Under the pieces are notes generated by a model that was not told where the DNA came from, searched no databases, and saw only the letters and a program-made list of their open reading frames with translations. A stretch of DNA of 64,000 nucleotides from Streptomyces gelaticus (GTDB lineage Bacteria; Actinomycetota; Actinomycetes; Streptomycetales; Streptomycetaceae): positions 241,872-305,871 of the forward strand of contig NZ_BMTF01000001.1 of the NCBI RefSeq assembly GCF_014649535.1, in the 5' to 3' direction. The position numbers and the translations under genes are program-made. The first letter of the stretch is position 1. Each line of letters starts with the position of its first letter. Shown piece by piece: positions 16,079-24,735 of this stretch.

Positions 16079-16404
16079 TGCGGTGTCCGGATCGTGGACC
16101 GCCGCCGGCACTCTCCACGCCCGGCGGTATGTCCCGCACCGGATCTCGTCCCGACGGATGACGCCAATGGCCTTGTGTGCGGGGAAGGTTGGCGGGGCGG
16201 GAAGCGTACCGGCGACGCGCCCAACACCCCGCCGTATGGATGAGCCTTGTACAACGTAAGCTGTACCGGTGCTGATTCGAGGCAAGTGGGGCGATAGCGC
16301 CTGGTGCACGGCCCGTAGGCAGCGCTCCGTACTCGGCAGAGCGGGCGGCGTGTCCGGAATGGGATGTTTTGGGTCAGCAGTGTAGAACGGGAGATGTGAC
16401 GGCC
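16079..16404. other. Intergenic region upstream of the hopanoid operon
   Basis: A gap of about 330 bp with no convincing gene. It should hold the hopanoid operon promoter. An imperfect operator-like inverted repeat, GTACA-8-TGTAC, lies at 16249-16266. A possible -10 (TAGAAC) is at about 16384, just ahead of the short leader ORF, but no good -35 pairs with it. Confidence 0.4.
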
Positions 16405-16467
16405 ATGACGGAAAATCTCCAGCTCCGAGGTGTTCACGCCGTCCCAGCACCGGGCGGTCCCTGGTGA
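16405..16467 (+). CDS. Possible 20-aa leader ORF coupled to hpnC
   Basis: The ORF reads MTENLQLRGVHAVPAPGGPW and stop. Its TGA overlaps the GTG start of hpnC (GTGA), while hpnC itself has no recognisable ribosome binding site; the leader has GGGAG about 11 bases upstream. Translation of hpnC may therefore depend on termination-reinitiation from this ORF. The peptide has no known family. Confidence 0.4.
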   Translation: MTENLQLRGVHAVPAPGGPW

Positions 16468-17384
16468 CCCGTACCCGGCAGGCGCACCCCGACGACGTCG
16501 CGCCCAGCACCCTCGACAAGGCCGCGGACGAGAATTTCCCCGTAGCCCCCTTCTTCCTGCCCCGCGCCTGGCGCGACGACCTCATGGCCGTCTACGGCTT
16601 CGCCCGTCTGGTCGACGACATCGGCGACGGCGACCTCGCCCCCGGCGGCGGGGACGCCCGTCACCTCGGTGTCGATCCCGCACGGACCGACGACCGGCTC
16701 GCCGTGCTCGACGCCTTCGAGGCCGATCTGCACCGGGTCTTCGACACCGCGGGCGACGGCCCCCGCCACCCTCTGCTGCGAGGCCTGCGTCCCACCGTGC
16801 GGCGCTGCGGGCTCACTCCCGAACCCTTCCTCGGGCTCATCGAGGCGAACCGGCAGGACCAGAAGGTCCGCCGCTACGGGACGTACGAGGAGCTCCTGGC
16901 CTACTGCGAGCTCTCCGCCAACCCCGTGGGCCGGCTGGTCCTGCAGATCACCGGGACCGCCAGCCCCGAGCGCATCCGGCGTTCCGACGCGGTCTGCACC
17001 GCCCTCCAGATCGTCGAGCACCTCCAGGACGTCACCGAGGACCTCGGCCGTGACCGGATCTACCTCCCCGCCGAAGACATGGCGCGGTTCCACGTCGACG
17101 AAACCGGTCTCGCCGCCCCCTCGGGGAGCGCATCGGTGCGTTCACTGGTCGCGTACGAAGCGGAACGCGCTCGGGAACTGCTGAAGGAAGGCACCCCTCT
17201 GGTGGGCAGCGTCCACGGCAGGCTCAAGCTGCTTCTCGCCGGATTCGTGGGAGGGGGGCGCGCCGCCCTCACCGCGATCGCGGCTGCCGGGTTCGACGTA
17301 CTGCCCGGACCGCCCAAGCCCACCAGGCCCGGCCTGCTGCGCGAGGTGGGAGTTGTCTTGCGAGAAGCGCGTAGAGAGGGGTGA
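16464..17384 (+). CDS. hpnC: Hydroxysqualene synthase HpnC (squalene/phytoene synthase family)
   Basis: A 306-residue trans-isoprenyl diphosphate synthase-fold enzyme. In the HpnCDE route it converts presqualene diphosphate to hydroxysqualene. Two Asp-rich motifs are visible: YGFARLVDDIGDGDLAPG (about residue 50) and EHLQDVTEDLGRDRIYLP (about residue 190), the latter part of the family signature. It is soluble or membrane-associated and uses Mg2+. The GTG at 16464 is the only start compatible with the frame. Its stop overlaps the hpnD start by 4 bp. Order hpnC then hpnD identifies it against its paralogue. Confidence 0.9.
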   Translation: MTRTRQAHPDDVAPSTLDKAADENFPVAPFFLPRAWRDDLMAVYGFARLVDDIGDGDLAPGGGDARHLGVDPARTDDRLAVLDAFEADLHRVFDTAGDGPRHPLLRGLRPTVRRCGLTPEPFLGLIEANRQDQKVRRYGTYEELLAYCELSANPVGRLVLQITGTASPERIRRSDAVCTALQIVEHLQDVTEDLGRDRIYLPAEDMARFHVDETGLAAPSGSASVRSLVAYEAERARELLKEGTPLVGSVHGRLKLLLAGFVGGGRAALTAIAAAGFDVLPGPPKPTRPGLLREVGVVLREARREG

Positions 17385-18334
17385 GCCGGACCGTGGAGGG
17401 ACAGACGACGTACATGTCGGCACCGGTACAGGCCGCATACAGTTACTGCGAGGCGGTCACCGGACAGCAGGCGCGTAACTTCGCGTACGGCATCAGACTG
17501 CTGCCGACCGGGAAGCGGCAGGCCATGTCGGCGCTGTACGCCTTCTCGCGGCGCGTCGACGACATCGGCGACGGCGAGCTGGACGCGGACACCAAGCGGG
17601 CCCGCCTGGAGGGCACCCGCTCCGTCCTGGACCGGATCCGGGGCGGAGCGGTCGACGAGGACGACACCGACCCGGTGGCCGTCGCGCTCGCCGACGCCGC
17701 GCGCAGGTTCCCGCTCCCGCTCGGCGGGCTCGACGAACTCATCGACGGCGTACTGATGGACGTGCGCGGCGCGACGTACGAGACCTGGGACGACCTCAAG
17801 GTCTACTGCCGCTGTGTCGCGGGCGCCATCGGCCGCCTCAGCCTGGGCGTCTTCGGCACCGAGCCCGGCGCCCCGGGGGCCGACCGGGCCGCCGAGTATG
17901 CCGACACGCTGGGCCTCGCGCTCCAGCTGACCAACATCCTGCGCGATGTCCGCGAGGACGCGGGCAACGGACGTACGTATCTGCCCGCCGACGACCTCGC
18001 CAAGTTCGGCTGCTCGGCCGGCTTCCACCGGGCCACACCGCCGCCCGGCGCCGACTTCGCCGGCCTCGTCCACTTCGAGGTACGGCGCGCCCGCGCCCTG
18101 TTCGCCGAGGGATACCGGTTGCTGCCCATGCTGGACCGGCGCAGCGGAGCCTGCGTCGCGGCCATGGCAGGCATCTACCGCCGGCTGCTCGACCGGATCG
18201 AACGCGACCCCGAGGCGGTGCTGCGCGGCCGGGTCTCGCTGCCGGGCCACGAGAAGGCGTACGTCGCGGTGCGCGGGCTGTCCGGCCTCGACGCCCGGTA
18301 CATCTCCAGGCGCACCACCAGGGGGCGTGTCTGA
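17381..18334 (+). CDS. hpnD: Presqualene diphosphate synthase HpnD
   Basis: A 317-residue paralogue of HpnC that condenses two farnesyl diphosphates to presqualene diphosphate. Asp-rich motif 1 is ALYAFSRRVDDIGDGELD (about residue 60) and motif 2 is NILRDVREDAGNGRTYLP (about residue 185), both intact. The GTG at 17381 overlaps the hpnC stop; the ATG 11 codons later is an alternative start at the conserved SAPVQAAYSYCEAVTG. The stop TGA shares one base with the ATG of the following 40-aa ORF. Confidence 0.92.
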   Translation: MSRTVEGQTTYMSAPVQAAYSYCEAVTGQQARNFAYGIRLLPTGKRQAMSALYAFSRRVDDIGDGELDADTKRARLEGTRSVLDRIRGGAVDEDDTDPVAVALADAARRFPLPLGGLDELIDGVLMDVRGATYETWDDLKVYCRCVAGAIGRLSLGVFGTEPGAPGADRAAEYADTLGLALQLTNILRDVREDAGNGRTYLPADDLAKFGCSAGFHRATPPPGADFAGLVHFEVRRARALFAEGYRLLPMLDRRSGACVAAMAGIYRRLLDRIERDPEAVLRGRVSLPGHEKAYVAVRGLSGLDARYISRRTTRGRV

Positions 18335-18456
18335 TGCGCCGTGAGGACATCTCGCGCACCATGTGGAACACGGAGACCCGATCCGCCCGGCGATCAACCC
18401 TGCGCCGTACCGACGCGTCCCAGACTGAAGTGGCCCGGCGAAAGGAGGACGCATGA
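18334..18456 (+). CDS. 40-aa small ORF between hpnD and hpnE (resembles DUF6380-type peptides)
   Basis: ATG at 18334 overlaps the hpnD stop (TGATG), and its own TGA overlaps the hpnE start (ATGA at 18453), so it is fitted exactly into the operon. The peptide is basic, with a pattern TRSARRSTLRRTDASQTEVA. That pattern, a short Arg-rich start and a TLRR-x-ASQT/LT core, recalls the small Streptomyces DUF6380 family from memory. The AAGGAGG that serves hpnE lies in its last codons. It uses several codons that are rare here (CGA, TCA, GAA). It could act mainly as a translational coupler, or as a real microprotein. Confidence 0.55.
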   Translation: MRREDISRTMWNTETRSARRSTLRRTDASQTEVARRKEDA

Positions 18457-19841
18457 CGGACGGTGCCCCCCGCTCCTCCCGTGCGGTCGTCATCGGCGGC
18501 GGTCTCGCCGGAATCACCTCGGCGCTGCGCCTCGCCGACGCCGGGCTTGACGTGACCCTGCTCGAAGGCCGGCCCCGCCTCGGCGGCCTCGTCTTCTCCT
18601 TCCGGCGCGGCGAACTGACGGTCGACAACGGACAGCATGTCTATCTGCGCTGCTGCACCGCCTACCGCTGGTTCCTCGACCGCGTCGACGGGGCCCGTCT
18701 GGCGCCCCTGCAAGACCGTTTGGACGTGCCCGTTCTCGATGTCGGACGCCCCTCGGGCCCCCGGCTGGGACGGCTGCGCCGCAACGGGCTCCCGGTACCC
18801 TTCCACCTCGCCGCCGGACTGGCCGGCTACCCGCACCTCTCGCTCGCCGAGCGGGCCGGTGTCGGCCGTGCCGCACTGGCGCTCGGCCGCCTCGACCCCG
18901 ACGACCCCGCGCTCGACACCGTCGACTTCGGCAGCTGGCTCGCCCGGCACGGCCAGTCGCCGCGCACCGTCGAAGCCCTCTGGGACCTGGTCGGCGTCGC
19001 CACGCTCAACGCCACCGCGCCGAACTCCTCGCTGGCCCTGGCCGCGAAGGTCTTCAGGACCGGACTCCTCTCCGAGCCCGGCGCCGCCGACATCGGCTGG
19101 GCGAGCGTGCCCCTCGGAGAGGTCCACGACACGCTGGCCCGCAAGGCCCTCGACGCCGCCGGAGTCCGTACCCAGCTGCGCACGAAGGCGTCCTCCCTCA
19201 CCCGTACGGAGCACGGCCGCTGGATCGTGGAGACCGGCGCCGAACGGATCGAGGCGGACACCGTCGTCCTCGCCGTCCCGCAGCGCGAGACCCACGACCT
19301 GCTGCCCGAGGGCGCGCTCGACGAGCCCGAGCGGCTGCTCGGCATCGGCACGTCACCGATCCTCAACGTGCACGTCGTCTACGACCGCAAGGTGCTGCGC
19401 CGCCCGTTCTTCGCCGCGCTCGGCTCCCCGGTCCAGTGGGTCTTCGACCGTACGGACGCCTCGGGCCTCACCGGACCCGGCCAGTACCTCGCCGTGTCCC
19501 AGTCCGCCGCCGACGAGGAGATCGACCTCCCCGTCGCCGAGCTGCGTGCCCGCTACCTGCCCGAGCTGGAGCGGCTGCTGCCGGCCGCCCGCGGGGCCGG
19601 CATCAGGGATTTCTTCGTCACCCGGGAGCGTGCGGCGACCTTCGCCCCCGCCCCCGGCGTCGGCCGGCTGCGGCCGGGGGCCCGCACCCGCCTCCCCGGC
19701 CTCTGCCTGGCCGGGGCGTGGACGGCCACCGGCTGGCCCGCGACGATGGAGGGTGCCGTCCGCAGCGGGTTCAGCGCGGCGGACGCCGCGCTCCGGGCGC
19801 TCGGCCGCTCCCATGAACATCCGCTGCAGGAGGCGGCATGA
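18453..19841 (+). CDS. hpnE: Hydroxysqualene dehydroxylase HpnE
   Basis: A 462-residue FAD-dependent amine oxidase/phytoene desaturase-like enzyme that reduces hydroxysqualene to squalene. The N-terminal dinucleotide motif is AVVIGGGLAGITSALRLADA followed by GLDVTLLEGRPRLGGLVFSF. The C-terminal FAD motif is LCLAGAWTATGWPATMEGAV, with SGFSAADAAL. The ATG has an excellent AAAGGAGG site inside the preceding small ORF. Its stop overlaps the polyprenyl synthase start by 4 bp. It completes the HpnC-HpnD-HpnE route to squalene. Confidence 0.92.
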   Translation: MTDGAPRSSRAVVIGGGLAGITSALRLADAGLDVTLLEGRPRLGGLVFSFRRGELTVDNGQHVYLRCCTAYRWFLDRVDGARLAPLQDRLDVPVLDVGRPSGPRLGRLRRNGLPVPFHLAAGLAGYPHLSLAERAGVGRAALALGRLDPDDPALDTVDFGSWLARHGQSPRTVEALWDLVGVATLNATAPNSSLALAAKVFRTGLLSEPGAADIGWASVPLGEVHDTLARKALDAAGVRTQLRTKASSLTRTEHGRWIVETGAERIEADTVVLAVPQRETHDLLPEGALDEPERLLGIGTSPILNVHVVYDRKVLRRPFFAALGSPVQWVFDRTDASGLTGPGQYLAVSQSAADEEIDLPVAELRARYLPELERLLPAARGAGIRDFFVTRERAATFAPAPGVGRLRPGARTRLPGLCLAGAWTATGWPATMEGAVRSGFSAADAALRALGRSHEHPLQEAA

Positions 19842-20941
19842 GCAGTACCACCGGAACAAGAGGAGAGTCAGTGACCCCGGCGAATCCGGCTTTCGACACC
19901 GTGGCCGATACCACGGACGTCACCGCGCTTCTGGAGCGCGGACGGGCCCTTTCCACGCCGGTGCTCCGGGCCGCCGTTGACCGGCTCGCACCGCCCATGG
20001 ACACCGTCGCCGCCTACCACTTCGGCTGGATCGACGCCCAGGGACAGCCCGCCGACGGCGACGGCGGCAAGGCCGTCCGCCCGGCCCTCGCCCTGCTGTC
20101 CGCGGAGGCCGCGGGCGCCGCGGCCGAGGCCGGCGTACCCGGCGCCGTGGCCGTCGAACTCGTGCACAACTTCTCGCTGCTGCACGACGACCTGATGGAC
20201 GGCGACGAACAGCGCCGCCACCGCGACACCGTCTGGAAGGTGCACGGCCCCGCCCAGGCGATCCTGGTCGGCGACGCGCTCTTCGCCCTGGCCAACGAGG
20301 TCCTGCTGGAGCTCGGCACGGTCGTGGCGGGCCGCGCGACCCGCCGGCTGACCGCGGCCAGCCGCAAGCTCATCGACGGGCAGGCCCAGGACATCTCCTA
20401 CGAGCACCGCGAGCGGGTCACCGTCGAGGAGTGCCTGGAGATGGAGGGCAACAAGACGGGCGCCCTGCTCGCCTGCGCCTGCTCCATCGGCGCGGTCCTC
20501 GGCGGCGCCGACGACCGGACCGCCGACACCCTGGAGGCGTACGGATACCACCTCGGTCTCGCCTTCCAGGCCGTCGACGATCTGCTCGGCATCTGGGGCG
20601 ACCCCGAGTCCACCGGCAAGCAGACCTGGAGCGACCTGCGCCAGCGCAAGAAGTCCCTGCCGGTCGTCGCCGCGCTCGCAGCGGGCGGACCGGCATCGGA
20701 GCGCCTGGGCGAACTGCTCGCGGCCGACGCCAAGAGCAGCGATTTCGACAGCTTCTCCGAAGAGGAGTTCGCCGCCCGTGCGGCACTCATCGAGGAGGCG
20801 GGCGGCCGCGAGTGGACCGCCCAGGAGGCCCGTCGGCAGCATGCGGTCGCCATCGAGGCGCTGCACCGCGTCGACATGCCGCAGACCGTGCGGGCGCAGC
20901 TCACGGCGCTCGCGGACTTCGTCGTCGTACGAAAGAGATGA
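19838..20941 (+). CDS. Polyprenyl (farnesyl-type) diphosphate synthase of the hopanoid operon
   Basis: A 367-residue trans-polyprenyl synthase. The first Asp-rich motif is SLLHDDLMDGDEQRR (about residue 110), the second is FQAVDDLLGIWGDPESTGK (about residue 245), with KAVRPALALL binding the homoallylic diphosphate. It most likely makes farnesyl diphosphate for HpnD. The ATG at 19838 overlaps the hpnE stop. A GTG at 19871 has a much better ribosome binding site (AGAGGAGA) and may be the main start, removing 11 residues. A gap of about 108 bp precedes shc. Confidence 0.88.
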   Translation: MSSTTGTRGESVTPANPAFDTVADTTDVTALLERGRALSTPVLRAAVDRLAPPMDTVAAYHFGWIDAQGQPADGDGGKAVRPALALLSAEAAGAAAEAGVPGAVAVELVHNFSLLHDDLMDGDEQRRHRDTVWKVHGPAQAILVGDALFALANEVLLELGTVVAGRATRRLTAASRKLIDGQAQDISYEHRERVTVEECLEMEGNKTGALLACACSIGAVLGGADDRTADTLEAYGYHLGLAFQAVDDLLGIWGDPESTGKQTWSDLRQRKKSLPVVAALAAGGPASERLGELLAADAKSSDFDSFSEEEFAARAALIEEAGGREWTAQEARRQHAVAIEALHRVDMPQTVRAQLTALADFVVVRKR

Positions 20942-21049
20942 TCATTATCTGCTCCATATGACTCGCAGTCGCCGGCCGGTGCCCGTATCAGGCACCGGCC
21001 GACGGAGACCCCAGCACAGCAGATGACCGGACTGCACGAAGGGGAAGCC

Positions 21050-23050
21050 ATGACAGCGACGACCGACGGAAGCACCGGGGCCGTGAATCCCCGGGCAGCC
21101 TCGGCCAGTGAACCGACCGACACAACCATCGCCGCGGACGACGTATTCACCGCCGCGAGGCGGGCCGCGGAACGCTCGGTGGAGCACCTCCTCGGCAGGC
21201 AGGACGAACAGGGCTGGTGGAAGGGCGACCTCGCCACCAACGTCACGATGGACGCCGAGGACCTGCTGCTCCGTCAGTTCCTGGGAATCCAGGACCCGGC
21301 CGTCGTCCAGGCGGCCGGCCGCTTCATCCGCGGCGAACAGCTGGGAGACGGCACCTGGGCCACCTTCCACGACGGCCCCGGCGAACTCTCCACCACCATC
21401 GAGGCGTACGTCGCCCTGCGGCTGGCCGGAGACCGGCCGGACGAACCGCACATGGCCCGCGCCTCGGCCTGGATCAGGGAACAGGGCGGAATCGCGGCCG
21501 GCCGGGTCTTCACCCGCATCTGGCTCGCCCTCTTCGGCTGGTGGAAGTGGGACGACCTGCCGGAACTCCCGCCCGAGATGATGTTCTTTCCCAAGTGGGC
21601 CCCGCTCAACATCTATGACTTCGGCTGCTGGGCCCGCCAGACCATCGTGCCGCTCACCATCGTCTCGGCGAAGCGCCCAGTACGCCCGGCCCCCTTCCCG
21701 CTCGACGAACTGCACACCGATCCGCGCAATCCGAACCCCCCGAGGCGCCCCGCCCCGGCCGCGAGCTGGGACGGCGTCTTCCAGCGCCTGGACAAGGCGC
21801 TGCACGTCTACCACCGGATCGCACCGCGTGGGCTGCGCAGGATCGCGATGAACTCGGCGGCCCGCTGGATCATCGAGCGCCAGGAGAACGACGGCTGCTG
21901 GGGCGGCATCCAGCCGCCCGCCGTGTACTCCGTCATCGCCCTGCACCTGCTCGGCTACGACCTCGACCACCCGGTCATGAGGGCCGGACTCGAATCGCTC
22001 GACCGGTTCGCGGTGTGGCGCGAGGACGGCGCCCGGATGATCGAGGCCTGCCAGTCCCCGGTGTGGGACACCTGCCTCGCCACCATCGCGCTCGCCGACG
22101 CCGGGGTCCGGCCCGACCACCCGGCGCTCGTCAAGGCCGCGGACTGGATGCTCGGCGAGGAGATCGTCCGGCCCGGCGACTGGTCGGTGCGCCGACCCCG
22201 GCTCAACCCGGGCGGCTGGGCCTTCGAGTTCCACAACGACAACTACCCGGACATCGACGACACCGCGGAGGTGGTCCTCGCACTGCGCCGGGTCCGCCAC
22301 CCGGACCGGGCGCGCGTCGAGGCGGCCATCAAGCGCGGAGTCCGCTGGAACATCGGGATGCAGTCCCGCAACGGAGCCTGGGGCGCCTTCGACGCGGACA
22401 ACACCAGCGCGTTCCCCAACCGGCTGCCGTTCTGCGACTTCGGCGAGGTCATCGACCCGCCGTCCGCCGATGTCACGGGGCACGTGGTGGAGATGCTCGC
22501 CGTCGAGGGGCGCTCCGGTCACCGTGCCACCCGGCGGGGCGTCGAGTGGCTGCTCGCCGAACAGGAGGCGAGCGGTGCCTGGTTCGGCCGCTGGGGCGTC
22601 AACTACGTGTACGGCACGGGGTCGGTGGTGCCGGCCCTGGTGGCCGCCGGACTGCCCGTGACGCACCCGGCGATCCGCCGCGCGGTCGGCTGGCTGGAGT
22701 CGGTGCAGAACGACGACGGCGGCTGGGGCGAGGACCTGCGCTCGTACCAGGAGGAGAAGTGGATCGGGCACGGCGCCTCGACCGCCTCCCAGACCGCCTG
22801 GGCCCTGCTCGCGCTGCTCGCCGCCGGACGCCGGGACAGCCGGGCCGTGGAGCGGGGCGTGTCCTGGCTCATCGAGACGCAGCAGGCCGACGGCTCCTGG
22901 GACGAGCCGTTCTTCACGGGCACCGGCTTCCCGTGGGACTTCTCCATCAACTACCACCTCTACCGCCAGGTCTTCCCGCTCACCGCACTCGGGCGGTACG
23001 TGTACGGCGAACCGTTCGCCGACCGCACGGCCACCCGCAAGGGGGCCTGA
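21050..23050 (+). CDS. shc: Squalene-hopene cyclase
   Basis: A 666-residue class II triterpene cyclase that converts squalene to hopene/hopanol at the inner membrane face. The protonating motif DIDDTA lies at about residues 401-406. Several QW repeats can be seen (for example QENDGCWGG and QNDDGGWGEDLRS), and the substrate-channel region is MFFPKWAPLNIYDFGCWAR. The ATG at 21050 follows AAGGGGAA; an ATG at 21023 has no site and would add nine residues. It is followed directly by hpnG (TGATG). Confidence 0.95.
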   Translation: MTATTDGSTGAVNPRAASASEPTDTTIAADDVFTAARRAAERSVEHLLGRQDEQGWWKGDLATNVTMDAEDLLLRQFLGIQDPAVVQAAGRFIRGEQLGDGTWATFHDGPGELSTTIEAYVALRLAGDRPDEPHMARASAWIREQGGIAAGRVFTRIWLALFGWWKWDDLPELPPEMMFFPKWAPLNIYDFGCWARQTIVPLTIVSAKRPVRPAPFPLDELHTDPRNPNPPRRPAPAASWDGVFQRLDKALHVYHRIAPRGLRRIAMNSAARWIIERQENDGCWGGIQPPAVYSVIALHLLGYDLDHPVMRAGLESLDRFAVWREDGARMIEACQSPVWDTCLATIALADAGVRPDHPALVKAADWMLGEEIVRPGDWSVRRPRLNPGGWAFEFHNDNYPDIDDTAEVVLALRRVRHPDRARVEAAIKRGVRWNIGMQSRNGAWGAFDADNTSAFPNRLPFCDFGEVIDPPSADVTGHVVEMLAVEGRSGHRATRRGVEWLLAEQEASGAWFGRWGVNYVYGTGSVVPALVAAGLPVTHPAIRRAVGWLESVQNDDGGWGEDLRSYQEEKWIGHGASTASQTAWALLALLAAGRRDSRAVERGVSWLIETQQADGSWDEPFFTGTGFPWDFSINYHLYRQVFPLTALGRYVYGEPFADRTATRKGA

Positions 23051-23706
23051 TGGCCGACGGGCCGGGTACGGTCGGCCCCGTGCCGCTGCTGATCGCCTGC
23101 GCGCTCGGCATCGAGCAGTTCGCCCTGCGCAGTGGCCGGGGCAGGGTCGAAACCGCTCCCGGCCCGGTGTCCGTACTCCGTACGGGCATGGGGCCCCGGG
23201 CCGCCGAAACGGCCGTCGCACGGGCGCTCGGTCAGGAGCGGGCGCCCGGCACGGCGGTTCTCGCCTCCGGGTTCTGCGCCGGGCTGGTGCCCGGAATGCA
23301 CCCCGGGGACCTGGTGGTCGCCGACGAGACCCGGGAAGCCGGGGACTCCACGGTCTGCACCGGTTCCGGCCTGCTTGCCGAGGCCCTGGCCAGGGCGGTG
23401 CCCGGCCACGCCGTCCACACCGGTCCGCTGACCGGCTCCGCCCATGTCGTACGCGGACATGAGCGGGCCGAGCTGCGGGCCACCGGAGCGATCGCGGTGG
23501 ACATGGAGTCCGCCGCCACTCTGCGCACCGCTCTGCGGTCCGGGCCGCGCCCGGTTGCCGCCGTACGGGTGGTCGTGGATGCTCCGGAGCATGAGCTCGT
23601 CCGCATCGGCACGATACGCGGTGGAATATCAGCTTTCCGTGTTCTCCGTGCCGTCCTGCCGGCTTTCCATGAATGGCACCGATCTTTGCTGCTCCCCAGG
23701 AGGTGA
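23050..23706 (+). CDS. hpnG: HpnG, nucleoside-phosphorylase-like hopanoid enzyme
   Basis: A 218-residue purine-nucleoside-phosphorylase-fold protein. In hopanoid producers HpnG removes adenine from adenosylhopane to give ribosylhopane (phosphorylated). Features include VLASGFCAGLVPGMHPGDLV (phosphate/nucleoside pocket), AIAVDMESAATLRTALR (the conserved M-E-S/A motif near residue 155) and VVVDAPEHELVR. The start ATG shares one base with the shc stop. Length is slightly shorter than typical nucleosidases but normal for HpnG. Confidence 0.86.
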   Translation: MADGPGTVGPVPLLIACALGIEQFALRSGRGRVETAPGPVSVLRTGMGPRAAETAVARALGQERAPGTAVLASGFCAGLVPGMHPGDLVVADETREAGDSTVCTGSGLLAEALARAVPGHAVHTGPLTGSAHVVRGHERAELRATGAIAVDMESAATLRTALRSGPRPVAAVRVVVDAPEHELVRIGTIRGGISAFRVLRAVLPAFHEWHRSLLLPRR

Positions 23707-23711
23707 GCCAG

Positions 23712-24731
23712 ATGGCCATGCCGCTCCGTCAGTCCATCAAGGTTGCGACGTACCTCATTGAACAGAAGCTCCGCAGGCGGGAGAAATTCCCGCTCATTGT
23801 GGAACTGGAGCCGTTGTACGCCTGCAATCTCGCGTGCGAGGGGTGCGGGAAGATCCAGCATCCGGCCGGTGTGCTCAAGCAGCGCATGCCGGTGGCCCAG
23901 GCCATGGGTGCCGTGCTCGAATCGGGTGCCCCGATGGTTTCCATCGCGGGCGGCGAACCGCTGATGCATCCGCAGATCGACGAAATCGTCCGGCAGTTGG
24001 TGGCACGGAGAAAGTACGTCTTCCTGTGCACAAACGCGATGCTGCTGCGGAAGAAGATCGAGAAATTCACGCCCTCGCCGTACTTCGCATTCGCCGTGCA
24101 CATCGACGGGCTGCGCGAACGCCACGACGAATCGGTTGCCAAGGAAGGTGTTTTCGACGAGGCGGTGGCGGCGATCAAGGAGGCCAAGCGGCGCGGCTTC
24201 CGGGTCACCACGAACTCCACCTTCTTCAACACCGACACCCCGCAGACCGTCATCGAGGTCCTCAATTACCTCAATGACGACCTGAAGGTCGACGAGATGA
24301 TGATCTCGCCCGCGTACGCCTACGAGAAGGCGCCCGACCAGGAGCACTTCCTGGGCGTCGATCAGACCCGCGAACTGTTCAAGAAGTCGTTCGCCGGCGG
24401 CAACCGGTCGCGCTGGCGGCTGAACCACTCGCCACTCTTCCTGGACTTCCTGGAAGGCAAGGCGGACTTCCCGTGCACGGCCTGGGCCATTCCGAACTAC
24501 TCACTGTTCGGCTGGCAGCGGCCCTGCTACCTGATGAGCGACGGCTACGTACCGACGTACCGTCAGCTCATCGAGGAGACCGACTGGGACAAGTACGGCC
24601 GGGGCAAGGACCCGCGCTGCGCCAACTGCATGGCGCACTGCGGCTACGAGCCCACCGCCGTGCTCGCCACCATGGGATCGCTGAAGGAGTCCCTGCGCGC
24701 GGCGCGCGAGACCGTCTCCGGCAACCGGTGA
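23712..24731 (+). CDS. hpnH: HpnH, adenosyl-hopene transferase (radical SAM)
   Basis: A 339-residue radical SAM enzyme that joins the 5'-deoxyadenosyl group of SAM to hopene, making the C35 side chain. The [4Fe-4S] motif CNLACEGC gives Cys38, Cys42 and Cys45, followed by MVSIAGGEPLMHP. The C-terminal part has the conserved CYLMSDGYV and DPRCANCMAHCGYEP cysteines. The start at 23712 is fixed by AGGAGGTGA; the longer frame overlaps hpnG. The next intact gene is dxs, with a dead ispG copy in the 318-bp gap. Confidence 0.94.
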   Translation: MAMPLRQSIKVATYLIEQKLRRREKFPLIVELEPLYACNLACEGCGKIQHPAGVLKQRMPVAQAMGAVLESGAPMVSIAGGEPLMHPQIDEIVRQLVARRKYVFLCTNAMLLRKKIEKFTPSPYFAFAVHIDGLRERHDESVAKEGVFDEAVAAIKEAKRRGFRVTTNSTFFNTDTPQTVIEVLNYLNDDLKVDEMMISPAYAYEKAPDQEHFLGVDQTRELFKKSFAGGNRSRWRLNHSPLFLDFLEGKADFPCTAWAIPNYSLFGWQRPCYLMSDGYVPTYRQLIEETDWDKYGRGKDPRCANCMAHCGYEPTAVLATMGSLKESLRAARETVSGNR

Positions 24732-24735
24732 CGTC

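Noticed and set aside
16249-16266. The GTACA-8-TGTAC repeat as a defined regulator site
   Set aside because: Five-base arms are short enough to occur by chance; it is mentioned in the region entry only.
20945-23719. A 924-codon open frame on the minus strand opposite shc, hpnG and the start of hpnH
   Set aside because: It is antisense to well-supported genes, has the low-complexity Arg/Gly/Pro composition of GC-rich shadow frames, and no motifs.
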